This document shows, one piece after another, positions 1-6,401 of a DNA stretch of 13,438 bases (the first letter of the stretch is position 1; each line of letters opens with the position of its first letter). Location: positions 1-13,438 of the forward strand of contig DGRV01000014.1 of NCBI GenBank assembly GCA_002391225.1, written 5' to 3'. Both the position numbers and the translations under genes were made by a program. This DNA comes from Christensenella sp. UBA4379. GTDB lineage: Bacteria > Bacillota > Clostridia > Christensenellales > Aristaeellaceae. The notes under the pieces are model-generated. The model worked only from the letters and a program-made list of their open reading frames with translations. It ran no database searches and had not been told where the DNA came from.

Positions 1-3
1 GCA

Positions 4-118
4 AATCCGCAAGGAATGTATTTTTACTCCGCAGAAGTGAGGGTGGCTTCGTTTACCCATGTGTAATTCTGCTCCGCAAAAATACTCCTCGAACCGGCAA
101 AGCCGGTCCTGCGGATTG
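4..118. repeat. Long imperfect fold-back (inverted-repeat) element
   Basis: The first 118 bases fold back on themselves. AATCCGCAAGGA at 4-15 pairs with TCCTGCGGATT at 108-118 with one bulge. GTATTTTT at 18-25 pairs with AAAAATAC at 78-85, and GCAGAA at 31-36 pairs with TTCTGC at 67-72. A separate small hairpin, ACCGGC-AAA-GCCGGT, sits at 93-107. No reading frame explains it. It could be a MITE-like repeat or the end of a structured RNA; the window edge prevents a decision. Confidence 0.45.
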
Positions 119-120
119 TA

Positions 121-144
121 ATCAGGGGGAGGACTCCCCCTGAT
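121..144. repeat. Perfect 10-bp hairpin, possible terminator without a T-tract
   Basis: ATCAGGGGGA at 121-130 and TCCCCCTGAT at 135-144 are exact reverse complements around a GGAC loop. No T-run follows on either strand, so termination is not certain. It lies directly beside the fold-back element at 4-118 and may be part of the same intergenic repeat. Confidence 0.5.
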
Positions 145-196
145 CACCCCCTCCGCAGAGTGTCGAATCTGCGATCGAAAGCAAGGGACTGAATAG

Positions 197-360
197 GTGC
201 GTTGCGATTGTTACAGATTGTTTTTTGGCTGTTATTCTCCCGCAAATACACTGTGGGTTCTGCTGGGCATAGCCCTGGGTTTCTTTCTGCAGGCGAGTTT
301 TGCCATGTGCGCGTCCATATCGGCGAGGAAGGTTACGACGCCCTGCAGTCGGACGAATAA
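197..360 (+). pseudogene. Possible frameshifted remnant of a small membrane protein gene
   Basis: A hydrophobic stretch reading TLWVLLGIALGFFLQ lies in one frame at about 251-295. A plausible protein end, VHIGEEGYDALQSDE followed by TAA at 358-360, lies in another frame at 313-360. An intrinsic terminator follows that stop at 378-405, as expected for the true end of a gene. No single frame joins the two parts with a good start and ribosome site, so I read this tentatively as a decayed gene with a one-base shift near 305-313. The family is not recognised. The alternative is plain intergenic sequence. Confidence 0.25.
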
Positions 361-377
361 ACGGCGAGTGTGTCCGG

Positions 378-405
378 ACGGCAGACCGAAAGGCCTGCCG
401 TTTTT
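378..405 (+). terminator. Intrinsic terminator upstream of the uvrA-like gene
   Basis: ACGGCAG (378-384) pairs with CTGCCGT (395-401). Inside, CC/GG closes a GAAA tetraloop, and a run of five T ends at 405. It separates whatever is transcribed from the left edge from the promoter at 448-476. Confidence 0.75.
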
Positions 406-447
406 GCTGCCCGCGAAAGGGTGAAAAAAGAAGGGGCAGCCCGTTCC

Positions 448-476
448 TTGACTTTGCTTCCCGGTTGTGCTTTAAT
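448..476 (+). promoter_or_regulatory. Sigma-A-type promoter for the uvrA-like gene cluster
   Basis: TTGACT at 448-453 and TTTAAT at 471-476 are 17 bases apart, with TG just before the -10 box. Transcription would start near 483, leaving a leader of about 70 bases before the ATG at 553. The placement just after a terminator and before the gene supports it. Confidence 0.6.
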
Positions 477-552
477 GCCATCGTGCTGTCATCCGGCGCG
501 GGGTTTTCCAACGCCGGAGCGGCCGATTCCTCAGAGCAAAACGGAGAGAAAC

Positions 553-3072
553 ATGACGGAAAAAACAGACTTTCAGAATCATCTGGACCGTGTTCAGCCG
601 GACGTCATCCAGGTCCGGGGCGCGCGGGTCCATAACCTGAAAAATATCGACGTGGACGTGCCCCTCCGCGGAATCACGGCGGTCGCTGGCGTGTCGGGTT
701 CCGGGAAGTCCTCCCTGGCGCTGGGCGTCCTGTACGCCGAGGGCTCCAGAAGGTATCTGGAGTCCCTGTCCACCTATACCAGAAGGCGGATGACCCAGGC
801 CTCCCGGGCGGACGTGGACGAGGTGCTGTACGTCCCCGCTTCCCTGGCCCTGCACCAGCGGCCCGGGGTTCCCGGCATCCGCTCCACCTTCGGCACGGGG
901 ACGGAGCTGCTCAACAGCCTGCGGCTGATGTTCTCCCGGCTGTCCTCGCACCGCTGCCCCAACGGGCATTACGTGAAGCCGGGCTTTCAGGTGGCGCTGA
1001 TGCAGGAAATCGTCTGCCCGGAATGCGGCGAGCATTTTTACGGGCCTGGGGCGGAGGAGCTGGCCTTCAATTCCCAGGGCGCGTGCAAATGCTGTGGCGG
1101 GACCGGCACGGTCCGCACGGTGGATAAAAGCACCCTCGTGCCGGACGAGAGCCTGACCATCGACGAAGGGGCCGTCGCCCCGTGGAACTCCCTGATGTGG
1201 TCGCTGATGACCGACGTGTGCCGGGCCATGGGCGTGCGAACGGACGTCCCCTTCCGGGAGCTGACGGAAAAGGAAAAGGAAATCGTCTACGACGGCCCCA
1301 TGGAGAAAAAGCATATATTCTACCGCCCCAAGAAGGCGGACACGGCGACGGCCGGCGAAATGGACTTTACCTATTACAGCGCCACCGCCACGGTGCTCAA
1401 CGCCCTGAACAAGGTGAAGGACGAAAAGGGCATGAAGCGGGTGGAGAAATTCCTCAAGGAGGAGGTCTGTCCTGAGTGCGGCGGCACCCGCCTGTCCGAG
1501 GCCGCCCGGGCGCCCAGGCTGATGGGGATCTCCCTGGACCAGGCCTGCGAGATGACGCTGAAGGAGTCCGTCGCCTGGGTTCAGAAGGTGCCCGCCTGCC
1601 TGCCGGAGGAAATGCGCCTCATGGCGAAAAACATCTGCGAGGCCTATCTGGAAACGGCGGCGCGGCTGATGGACCTGGGGCTCGGCTATCTGACGCTGGA
1701 CAGGGCGTCCTCCACCCTCTCCACCGGGGAACGGCAGCGGATGCAGCTGGCCCGGGCCGTCCGCAACCGCACGACGGGGGTGCTGTACGTGCTGGACGAG
1801 CCGTCCATCGGCCTGCACCCGGCGAATATCGTCGGTCTGAACGGGGTCATGCAGGACCTGGTCCGGGACGGGAACTCCGTCCTGCTGGTGGACCACGACA
1901 CGCAGATTTTAAGGGAAGCGGACTGGCTCATCGAGATGGGGCCGGAGGCCGGGGCGAAGGGCGGAACCGTCATCGCCGAGGGAACCGTCCGGCAGATCGA
2001 AAAAAATGACGCTTCCGTCATCGGCCGGTATCTCTCCGGAAAGCAGGCCCCCGTCCGGCGGGGCGGGGGAATGGACCCCTTCGCCAAGGGGGAAATTCTC
2101 ATGGAGACCGGGGCGATCCATACGGTCCGCCCGCTGTCGGTCCGGGTTCCTAAAGGTGGGCTGACGGTCGTGACCGGGGTGTCCGGCTCGGGCAAGACGA
2201 CGCTGATCCTGGAAAGTCTGGTGCCGGCCCTGGACGCCTTCTGCGGCGGGAAAAAGCTGCCCGATCACGTGATCAAACTGGAGGCGGAGGGCATCCGCCA
2301 CGTCAAACTGATCGACGCCACCCCCATCGGGATCAACGTGCGCTCGACGGTGGCCACCTACGCGAACGTCCACGACGAGCTGCGCAAGATCTACGGCCGG
2401 ACCAAGGCAGCCAAACAGCTGGGGGTAAGCGCCGGGGACTTTTCCTATAATACCGGCTCGCTCCGCTGCCCGGTCTGCGACGGGACGGGCCAGATCTCCC
2501 TGGACGTTCAGTTCCTGCCGGACGTAGAAATCCCCTGCCCGGAGTGCCGGGGCTCCCGCTACGGAAAGGACGCCATGAAAATCCGTTTCCGGAACAAGGC
2601 CGGGGAGGAGCGCACCCTGCCGGAGCTGATGGACATGGACGTAAATACCGCCCTCTCTTTCTGCAATGAAATGAACACCGTCCGGCCGAGGCTCGAGATC
2701 CTGCGCGACCTGGGCCTGGGCTACCTGACGCTGGGCGAGGAAACGCCGGGCCTGTCCGGCGGCGAAGCCCAGCGGCTGAAGCTGGCCTCCGAAATGGGCA
2801 GGCAGCAGGACGATGCCGTCTTCGTCTTTGACGAGCCGACCATCGGCCTGCATCCCAGGGACGTAGAGACCCTCTTGAACGTGTTCCAGACCCTGATCGA
2901 TCACGGGGCGACCGTCATCGTGATCGAGCACGACCTGGACGTGATCCGCGCGGCGGACTACATCATCGACATGGGGCCGGGAGGCGGCGAAGACGGCGGC
3001 CGGATCGTGGCCTGCGGAACACCGGACGAAATCCGGCGGTGCCCGGAGAGCGTCACCGGAAAATTTATCTGA
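553..3072 (+). CDS. Class II UvrA-like ABC ATPase lacking the UvrB-binding domain
   Basis: This 839-residue protein has the twin ABC layout of UvrA. Residues 46-54 and 542-550 are Walker A motifs (GVSGSGKSS, GVSGSGKTT). Signatures are LSTGE (389-393) and LSGGE (734-738), and Walker B motifs are VLYVLDEP (410-417) and VFVFDEP (756-762). CxxC pairs for zinc modules are at 155/158, 178/181, 306/309, 639/642 and 662/665. UvrA1 has about 940 residues. Here the CPNGHY segment (135-140) runs almost straight into CPECG (155-159), so the roughly 100-residue UvrB-binding insertion is gone, as in UvrA2 or drug-resistance UvrA proteins. It probably binds damaged or ligand-bound DNA, with a role apart from UvrB-dependent repair; that role is inferred. 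The start at 553 has GGAGAG at 543-548 and precedes the first homologous residues; the in-frame extension to 370 resembles nothing and crosses the promoter and a terminator. Confidence 0.9.
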   Translation: MTEKTDFQNHLDRVQPDVIQVRGARVHNLKNIDVDVPLRGITAVAGVSGSGKSSLALGVLYAEGSRRYLESLSTYTRRRMTQASRADVDEVLYVPASLALHQRPGVPGIRSTFGTGTELLNSLRLMFSRLSSHRCPNGHYVKPGFQVALMQEIVCPECGEHFYGPGAEELAFNSQGACKCCGGTGTVRTVDKSTLVPDESLTIDEGAVAPWNSLMWSLMTDVCRAMGVRTDVPFRELTEKEKEIVYDGPMEKKHIFYRPKKADTATAGEMDFTYYSATATVLNALNKVKDEKGMKRVEKFLKEEVCPECGGTRLSEAARAPRLMGISLDQACEMTLKESVAWVQKVPACLPEEMRLMAKNICEAYLETAARLMDLGLGYLTLDRASSTLSTGERQRMQLARAVRNRTTGVLYVLDEPSIGLHPANIVGLNGVMQDLVRDGNSVLLVDHDTQILREADWLIEMGPEAGAKGGTVIAEGTVRQIEKNDASVIGRYLSGKQAPVRRGGGMDPFAKGEILMETGAIHTVRPLSVRVPKGGLTVVTGVSGSGKTTLILESLVPALDAFCGGKKLPDHVIKLEAEGIRHVKLIDATPIGINVRSTVATYANVHDELRKIYGRTKAAKQLGVSAGDFSYNTGSLRCPVCDGTGQISLDVQFLPDVEIPCPECRGSRYGKDAMKIRFRNKAGEERTLPELMDMDVNTALSFCNEMNTVRPRLEILRDLGLGYLTLGEETPGLSGGEAQRLKLASEMGRQQDDAVFVFDEPTIGLHPRDVETLLNVFQTLIDHGATVIVIEHDLDVIRAADYIIDMGPGGGEDGGRIVACGTPDEIRRCPESVTGKFI

Positions 3073-3099
3073 AATATATTGTGAAAGAGGCGGTGCAAC

Positions 3100-3837
3100 A
3101 TGGAGACGGTTTCCGCGCACAGGCTGCTGCCCCGGCGGAATGATACCGCGGGTGGGATTCTGCTCAACGCCCTGCTGGCGGCGGTAAGCCTGTTTGTCAA
3201 CGGCTTCGGCGTTTACCTGACGATCCAGGCCAACATCGGCGCGGGCCCCTGGGATGTGCTCAACCTGGGGGTTTCCCGGAGCCTGGGTATCCTGTATGGG
3301 ACGGCGTCAGTCGCCGTGTCCCTGCTGATCCTGGGGATCGACGTCCTGATGAAGGAGCCGATCGGGATCGCGATGTTCATCGACGCGGTGGTGGTCGGGA
3401 AGGCGGTGGACTTTTTCAACTGGATCCATGCGGTTCCCGCCTGCGGGTCGCTAAAGTCCGGCATCCCGGTGATGCTGGCGGGCCTGGTGATCATGGCCTA
3501 TACCCAGGTCGCCTACATGGCCGCCTCCCTGGGCTGCGGGCCGAGGGACACGCTGCTGGTCGGCCTGGCCAAGCGCGTGAAAAAAGTGCCGATCGGCGCG
3601 GTGAGCATAGGGCTTTTAAGCCTGGCCACCCTGATCGGCTGGCTGCTGGGCGGCCCGGTCGGCGTCGGGACGCTGATCTGCGCCTTTTGCACCGGCCCCA
3701 TCATGCAGCTGGCCTTCCGCACCCTCCGCTTCGACGCAACCAGCATCCGTCACCAGCGCCTCAGGGATTCTGTGGAGGTGTTTCTGCGGCATATTCATGT
3801 ACAGGTTGGGCAACGCCGGGAAAGGAAAACGGAATGA
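3100..3837 (+). CDS. YczE/YyaS/YitT-family integral membrane protein
   Basis: A 245-residue multi-pass membrane protein. Hydrophobic segments lie near residues 20-42, 64-83, 88-106, 121-145, 165-185 and 188-207. Two related loops, IGAGPWDVLNLGVSRSLGI (46-64) and LGCGPRDTLLVGLAKRVKK (144-162), show the internal duplication typical of YczE-like proteins; LAFRTLRFDATSIRH near 204-218 matches the usual end of the family. The last ~25 residues are a charged tail. Function is unknown for most members; in Bacillus, YczE has been linked to antibiotic production, which should not be transferred here. The gene begins 27 bases after the uvrA-like stop, and its stop overlaps the next start (ATGA), so the three genes are probably co-transcribed. 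Confidence 0.85.
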   Translation: METVSAHRLLPRRNDTAGGILLNALLAAVSLFVNGFGVYLTIQANIGAGPWDVLNLGVSRSLGILYGTASVAVSLLILGIDVLMKEPIGIAMFIDAVVVGKAVDFFNWIHAVPACGSLKSGIPVMLAGLVIMAYTQVAYMAASLGCGPRDTLLVGLAKRVKKVPIGAVSIGLLSLATLIGWLLGGPVGVGTLICAFCTGPIMQLAFRTLRFDATSIRHQRLRDSVEVFLRHIHVQVGQRRERKTE

Positions 3838-4979
3838 AACGTTTTATATCGGTGATCATCGTATTGATACTGCTGGCTGTGAGCGCCGGTGCCGGCGCAA
3901 AATATACCCCGCCTTATTCCACGGAACCGACCGCAGAGGTGTGGCACACCTACGACCCGGAGCTGCATTATTTTTATCAGCAGCTGACAGACGCGGAGAA
4001 GAGGCGCTTTTCCTCGCGATATGATTGTATTGCTTTGGGAAAACCGGAATTGTGGCAGTATCCCTGTGGGGAGCTGTCCTATCTGAACATCGCGCGGGTC
4101 AATTATGTGCTGCTCTTTGACTGCCCGGAGCTTTTATATCTGCCGGAAAATTATGGGACGGATCTGGGCCTGGTTCAAAAACCTAACGACGCCGCATGCG
4201 CGCGGCATCCCATCCTGATGGAGGAACGGCTTTCGCTGTGCATGGAGGCCATGGACAGCATCCGCAAAGAGCCGGAATGGGGAGAGAGCGATTTTGAGAA
4301 GGAGCTGGCCGCGGACCGGTATCTCGTCAGGCACTGCCAGTATCAGGTAGAAGAAGACCTGGGGAACGGCGAGAATCTGGACGACCGTCTTCGGACAGCC
4401 TACGGCGGTCTGGTGTATGGAAAAGCGGTCTGTGAGGGTTACGCGGCGGCCATGACGCTGGCAATGCGCTGCTTCGGCATCCCCTGTGTACGGACAAACG
4501 GCGTATATTACCCGGAAAAAGGACAGGAAGGCGGCCATGCCTGGAACATCGTGCAGATCGACGGGGAATGGTATCATGAGGACGCGACCTGGAACGACAT
4601 GGACGATGAGACCTATCTGGAAGACTTTTATCCTTTTCTGAATAACCCTTCTTCGGATGTTTATAACGTTCTCAGAAACGAACCGGCGAGAGCTCAGCTG
4701 AATTTCCGAAACCCGCTTTCCACGTCGATCCGTTACAATTACTACGTCAGAATGGGACAGAGCGTGGGGGATGACTGGCAGAACGAAATCGTTCAGATTG
4801 TGAAAAAAGCCCGCAGTGCCGGAAAGCATGCCGTAGGAATCCGCTTTTCCGACAGCGCCGTCCTGGACGCCGCGCTGGATACCATGAATTCTTCCGGCCT
4901 GCTGATGTTTGGCCTGCTGTATTTCCGCATGCAGGCAGAACCAATATGGGGAACCGATGTGCTGTATATTTGGTGGTAA
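3834..4979 (+). CDS. Secreted transglutaminase-like (cysteine protease fold) protein
   Basis: A 381-residue exported protein. Residues 1-22 are a signal peptide (MKRFISVIIVLILLAVSAGA, then GA), with possible cleavage before K23. The transglutaminase-like core covers about 160-265. The triad is visible: Cys200 in GKAVCEGYA, His235 in GGHAWNIV and Asp250 in WYHEDATWND. Bacterial members of this superfamily act as cysteine proteases or peptide-linking enzymes outside the cell; the substrate cannot be told. Residues 25-150 and about 275-381 match no domain I recognise. The start at 3834 overlaps the upstream stop by four bases and has AGGAAA just before it. Further upstream starts would translate the end of the yczE-like gene in another frame, so they are rejected. 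An AT-rich terminator follows at 5004-5030. Confidence 0.85.
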   Translation: MKRFISVIIVLILLAVSAGAGAKYTPPYSTEPTAEVWHTYDPELHYFYQQLTDAEKRRFSSRYDCIALGKPELWQYPCGELSYLNIARVNYVLLFDCPELLYLPENYGTDLGLVQKPNDAACARHPILMEERLSLCMEAMDSIRKEPEWGESDFEKELAADRYLVRHCQYQVEEDLGNGENLDDRLRTAYGGLVYGKAVCEGYAAAMTLAMRCFGIPCVRTNGVYYPEKGQEGGHAWNIVQIDGEWYHEDATWNDMDDETYLEDFYPFLNNPSSDVYNVLRNEPARAQLNFRNPLSTSIRYNYYVRMGQSVGDDWQNEIVQIVKKARSAGKHAVGIRFSDSAVLDAALDTMNSSGLLMFGLLYFRMQAEPIWGTDVLYIWW

Positions 4980-5003
4980 GGCAAGGAATGTAAGCAAACA
5001 CTT

Positions 5004-5030
5004 AAAGAACACTTAAAAATGTTCTTTTTT
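5004..5030 (+). terminator. AT-rich intrinsic terminator after the transglutaminase-like gene
   Basis: AAAGAACA (5004-5011) pairs with TGTTCTTT (5020-5027) around an 8-base loop, with T continuing to 5030. The stem is weak in GC but correctly placed 25 bases after the stop at 4979. Confidence 0.55.
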
Positions 5031-5079
5031 CACAGACTCCGGGCAAAGTCCCTCCAAACCACCCTTTGGGTTGAATCAA

Positions 5080-5100
5080 GTTATAATCTATACTTATAAC
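5080..5100. promoter_or_regulatory. Palindrome upstream of the methionine locus promoter (possible operator)
   Basis: GTTATAA (5080-5086) and TTATAAC (5094-5100) form a perfect 7-base inverted repeat with a 7-base spacer. It lies 20 bases upstream of the -35 box at 5121. The position suits an activator or accessory regulator site; no regulator is identified. Confidence 0.35.
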
Positions 5101-5120
5101 CAGCCATATCCTTTTCGTAT

Positions 5121-5150
5121 TTTACAAGGGCAGGCCGGCTGTGCTATACT
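5121..5150 (+). promoter_or_regulatory. Strong extended -10 promoter of the methionine uptake locus
   Basis: TTTACA at 5121-5126 and TATACT at 5145-5150 are 18 bases apart, with TG at 5142-5143 making an extended -10. Transcription should start near 5157, only about 26 bases before the leader peptide ATG at 5183. That short lead fits an attenuator in which the leader is translated at once. Confidence 0.75.
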
Positions 5151-5182
5151 CCAGCCATCCCCGAAAGAAAGGAGCGCTGACG

Positions 5183-5287
5183 ATGAGTTACCGGTTTTCC
5201 ATGATGGGCATGCGGCGGATGTACATGTGTGAGATGCGCATGTGCATGGTTTCCCGCGCCGGTTTCCCGGAAAGCGTTCCCGCCTGA
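5183..5287 (+). CDS. Methionine-rich leader peptide (34 aa) of the metQ attenuator
   Basis: A 34-codon reading frame with its own ribosome site (AAAGGAG at 5168-5174, 8 bases from ATG). Nine residues are Met: positions 1, 7, 8, 10, 13, 15, 18, 20 and 22, so eight of the sixteen codons 7-22 are ATG. It ends with TGA at 5285-5287, 18 bases before a terminator and 78 bases before metQ. Promoter, short leader, peptide rich in the regulated amino acid, terminator, structural gene: this is the classical attenuator order. The likely role is sensing charged Met-tRNA: scarcity stalls the ribosome in the Met cluster and frees the RNA near 5259-5267 to form an antiterminator. The mechanism is inferred from layout. 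No SAM riboswitch or T-box elements were recognised. Alternatively it could be a chance or metal-binding small protein (two Cys at 16 and 21), but that would not explain the terminator. Confidence 0.75.
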   Translation: MSYRFSMMGMRRMYMCEMRMCMVSRAGFPESVPA

Positions 5288-5336
5288 CGGCTAATATCGA
5301 TCAGGAAACGGAGTGCTTTCAGGCCTCCGTTTTTTT
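5259..5336 (+). promoter_or_regulatory. Transcription attenuator: antiterminator and intrinsic terminator before metQ
   Basis: The terminator is AAACGGAG (5306-5313) pairing with CTCCGTTT (5325-5332) around an 11-base loop, followed by T to 5336. The competing pairing uses CCGGTTTCC (5259-5267), at the end of the leader peptide gene, with GGAAACGG (5304-5311). It forms eight pairs with one bulged G and removes most of the terminator's 5' arm. In addition, CCATG (5199-5203) can pair with CATGG (5245-5249), bracketing the Met codons. Pairings are read directly from sequence; their competition is inference. Confidence 0.7.
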
Positions 5337-5365
5337 GATGGACGAATGAAAAGGAGAGTACAACC

Positions 5366-6211
5366 ATGAAGAAACTGACCGCTGTCATTCTTGCCGCTCT
5401 GCTGTCCCTGTCCTGCGTGTCCGCGCTGGCCCTGCAGATCGCCGTGCCCAACGATACCACCAACGAAGCCCGCGCCCTGCTGCTGCTGGCCGCCAACGGC
5501 GTCATCAAGCTGGACGAAAACGCCGGCATCACCGCCACCGTGGCGGACATCACCGAGAATCCCCTGAACATCGAGTTCTACGAAGTCGAGGCGGCCAACG
5601 TGCCCAACGTCCTGGTGGACGTCGACTATGCCATCATCAATAACAACTACGCCCTGGACGCCGGCTTCAGCCCCGCCAAGGACTCCCTGCTGATCGAAAA
5701 CGCCGAATCTCCTTATGTGAACGTCCTCTCTGTCAAGGAAGGCAATGAGGAAACGCCGGAAGCCAAGGCCCTGGCCGCGGCCCTGTCCAGCAAGGCGGTT
5801 GCCGATTACATCTCCTCCACCTGGGCGGACGGTTCCGTGGTCTGCGTCATCGAGAACGTCGATGAAGACGGCTACGATGATTCCGTGGACTATGACGCCC
5901 TGGCCGGAAAGACCATCTCCGTGGCCGCTTCTCCCACCCCCCACGCCCAGGTGCTGGCCGTGGCTAAGGACATCTTGGCGGCCAAGAACATCACCCTGGA
6001 CATCATCGAGTTCGCCGACTACGTGCAGCCCAACCTGGTGGTGGACGCCGGTGAAGTGTTCGCCAACTACTTCGCCCACATCCCCTATCAGCAGAACTTC
6101 AACGAAGAAAACGGCACCCACCTGGTCAACATCCTGGGCATCCACGTCGAGCCCATGGCCCTTTACGGCGGCAAGCAGGCTGACCTGAACGCCCTGGGCG
6201 TCAGCAAGTAA
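5366..6211 (+). CDS. metQ: Circularly permuted MetQ, methionine ABC transporter substrate-binding protein
   Basis: A 281-residue exported protein related throughout to MetQ/NlpA, but with its halves in swapped order. After a signal peptide (1-22, ending ALA) come IAVPNDTTNEARALLLL (25-41), ITENP (62-66), INNNYALDAG (91-100) and AESPYVNV (113-120). In ordinary MetQ these form the second part, running to the C-terminus near residue 162 here. An acidic linker (163-180) follows. Then come GKTISVAASPTPHAQVL (181-197), FADYVQPNL (216-224), HIPYQQNF (238-245) and HVEPMALYGGKQADLNAL (260-277), which normally start the mature protein. Each block occurs once and total length is normal, so this is permutation, not duplication. 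Arg36 is the Arg expected to bind the ligand carboxylate. Cys17 follows SLS, a poor lipobox, so anchoring is unclear. AAGGAGAG at 5351-5358 sets the start. It should capture methionine for MetN/MetI. Confidence 0.9.
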   Translation: MKKLTAVILAALLSLSCVSALALQIAVPNDTTNEARALLLLAANGVIKLDENAGITATVADITENPLNIEFYEVEAANVPNVLVDVDYAIINNNYALDAGFSPAKDSLLIENAESPYVNVLSVKEGNEETPEAKALAAALSSKAVADYISSTWADGSVVCVIENVDEDGYDDSVDYDALAGKTISVAASPTPHAQVLAVAKDILAAKNITLDIIEFADYVQPNLVVDAGEVFANYFAHIPYQQNFNEENGTHLVNILGIHVEPMALYGGKQADLNALGVSK

Positions 6212-6237
6212 TCCTTAAAACATACCCAAAATCATTC

Positions 6238-6263
6238 GCGGCGGAGACATGCTTCTCCGCCGC
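6238..6263 (+). terminator. GC-rich hairpin after metQ
   Basis: GCGGCGGAGA (6238-6247) and TCTCCGCCGC (6254-6263) form a perfect 10-base stem with a 6-base loop, 27 bases after the metQ stop. No T-run follows, so it may be a weak terminator or a 3'-end stabiliser that raises metQ mRNA over metNI, as is common for binding-protein genes. Confidence 0.55.
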
Positions 6264-6275
6264 ACAATGCTGTTT

Positions 6276-6380
6276 ATAATGCGTAATGCATAATGCGTAA
6301 TGCGTAATGGGGATGCGGCGCAAGCGCCGGTTTTTTCAATGGACTATTCATTACGCATTACGCATTAAGAATTACGAATT
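6276..6380. mobile_element. MITE-like inverted repeat with internal terminator, between metQ and metN
   Basis: TAATGCGTAATGCGTAATG at 6291-6309 is the exact reverse complement of 6349-6367. The arms continue imperfectly outward (ATAATGCGTAATGCATAATG on the left, an AGAATTACGAATT end on the right). The middle holds CGGCG-CAAG-CGCCG (6316-6329) followed by G and six T (6331-6336), an intrinsic terminator on the + strand. It has no coding capacity and is AT-rich against GC-rich neighbours. Arms of repeated ATTACGC units suggest a small dispersed element, but copy number cannot be seen here. It splits the transport operon, so metNI may depend on read-through or on a promoter within it. Confidence 0.6.
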
Positions 6381-6401
6381 CCTTCTTTCGGAGCCATACA
6401 T

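Noticed and set aside
472..1896. Long open frame (474 codons) on the minus strand inside the uvrA-like gene
   Set aside because: It is antisense to a well-supported gene, is rich in Gly, Arg, His and Pro as expected for a shadow of GC-rich coding sequence, and shows no domain.
1909..3120. Long open frame (403 codons) on the minus strand over the second half of the uvrA-like gene
   Set aside because: Same shadow pattern, with no ribosome site and no recognisable motif.
5033..5365. SAM riboswitch or Met T-box before metQ
   Set aside because: No T-box sequence (AAGGGTGG-type) and no SAM riboswitch core pattern were seen, and the promoter at 5121-5150 leaves too little RNA before the leader peptide for either.
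5291..6145. 284-codon frame antisense to metQ, Gly/Val/Asp/His-rich
   Set aside because: Composition is the mirror of the metQ codons; the metQ frame has strong family motifs, signal peptide and ribosome site.
5366..6211. Two tandem half-MetQ genes or a duplicated domain protein
   Set aside because: Each conserved block appears only once and the length equals a normal MetQ, so a rotated order fits and duplication does not.
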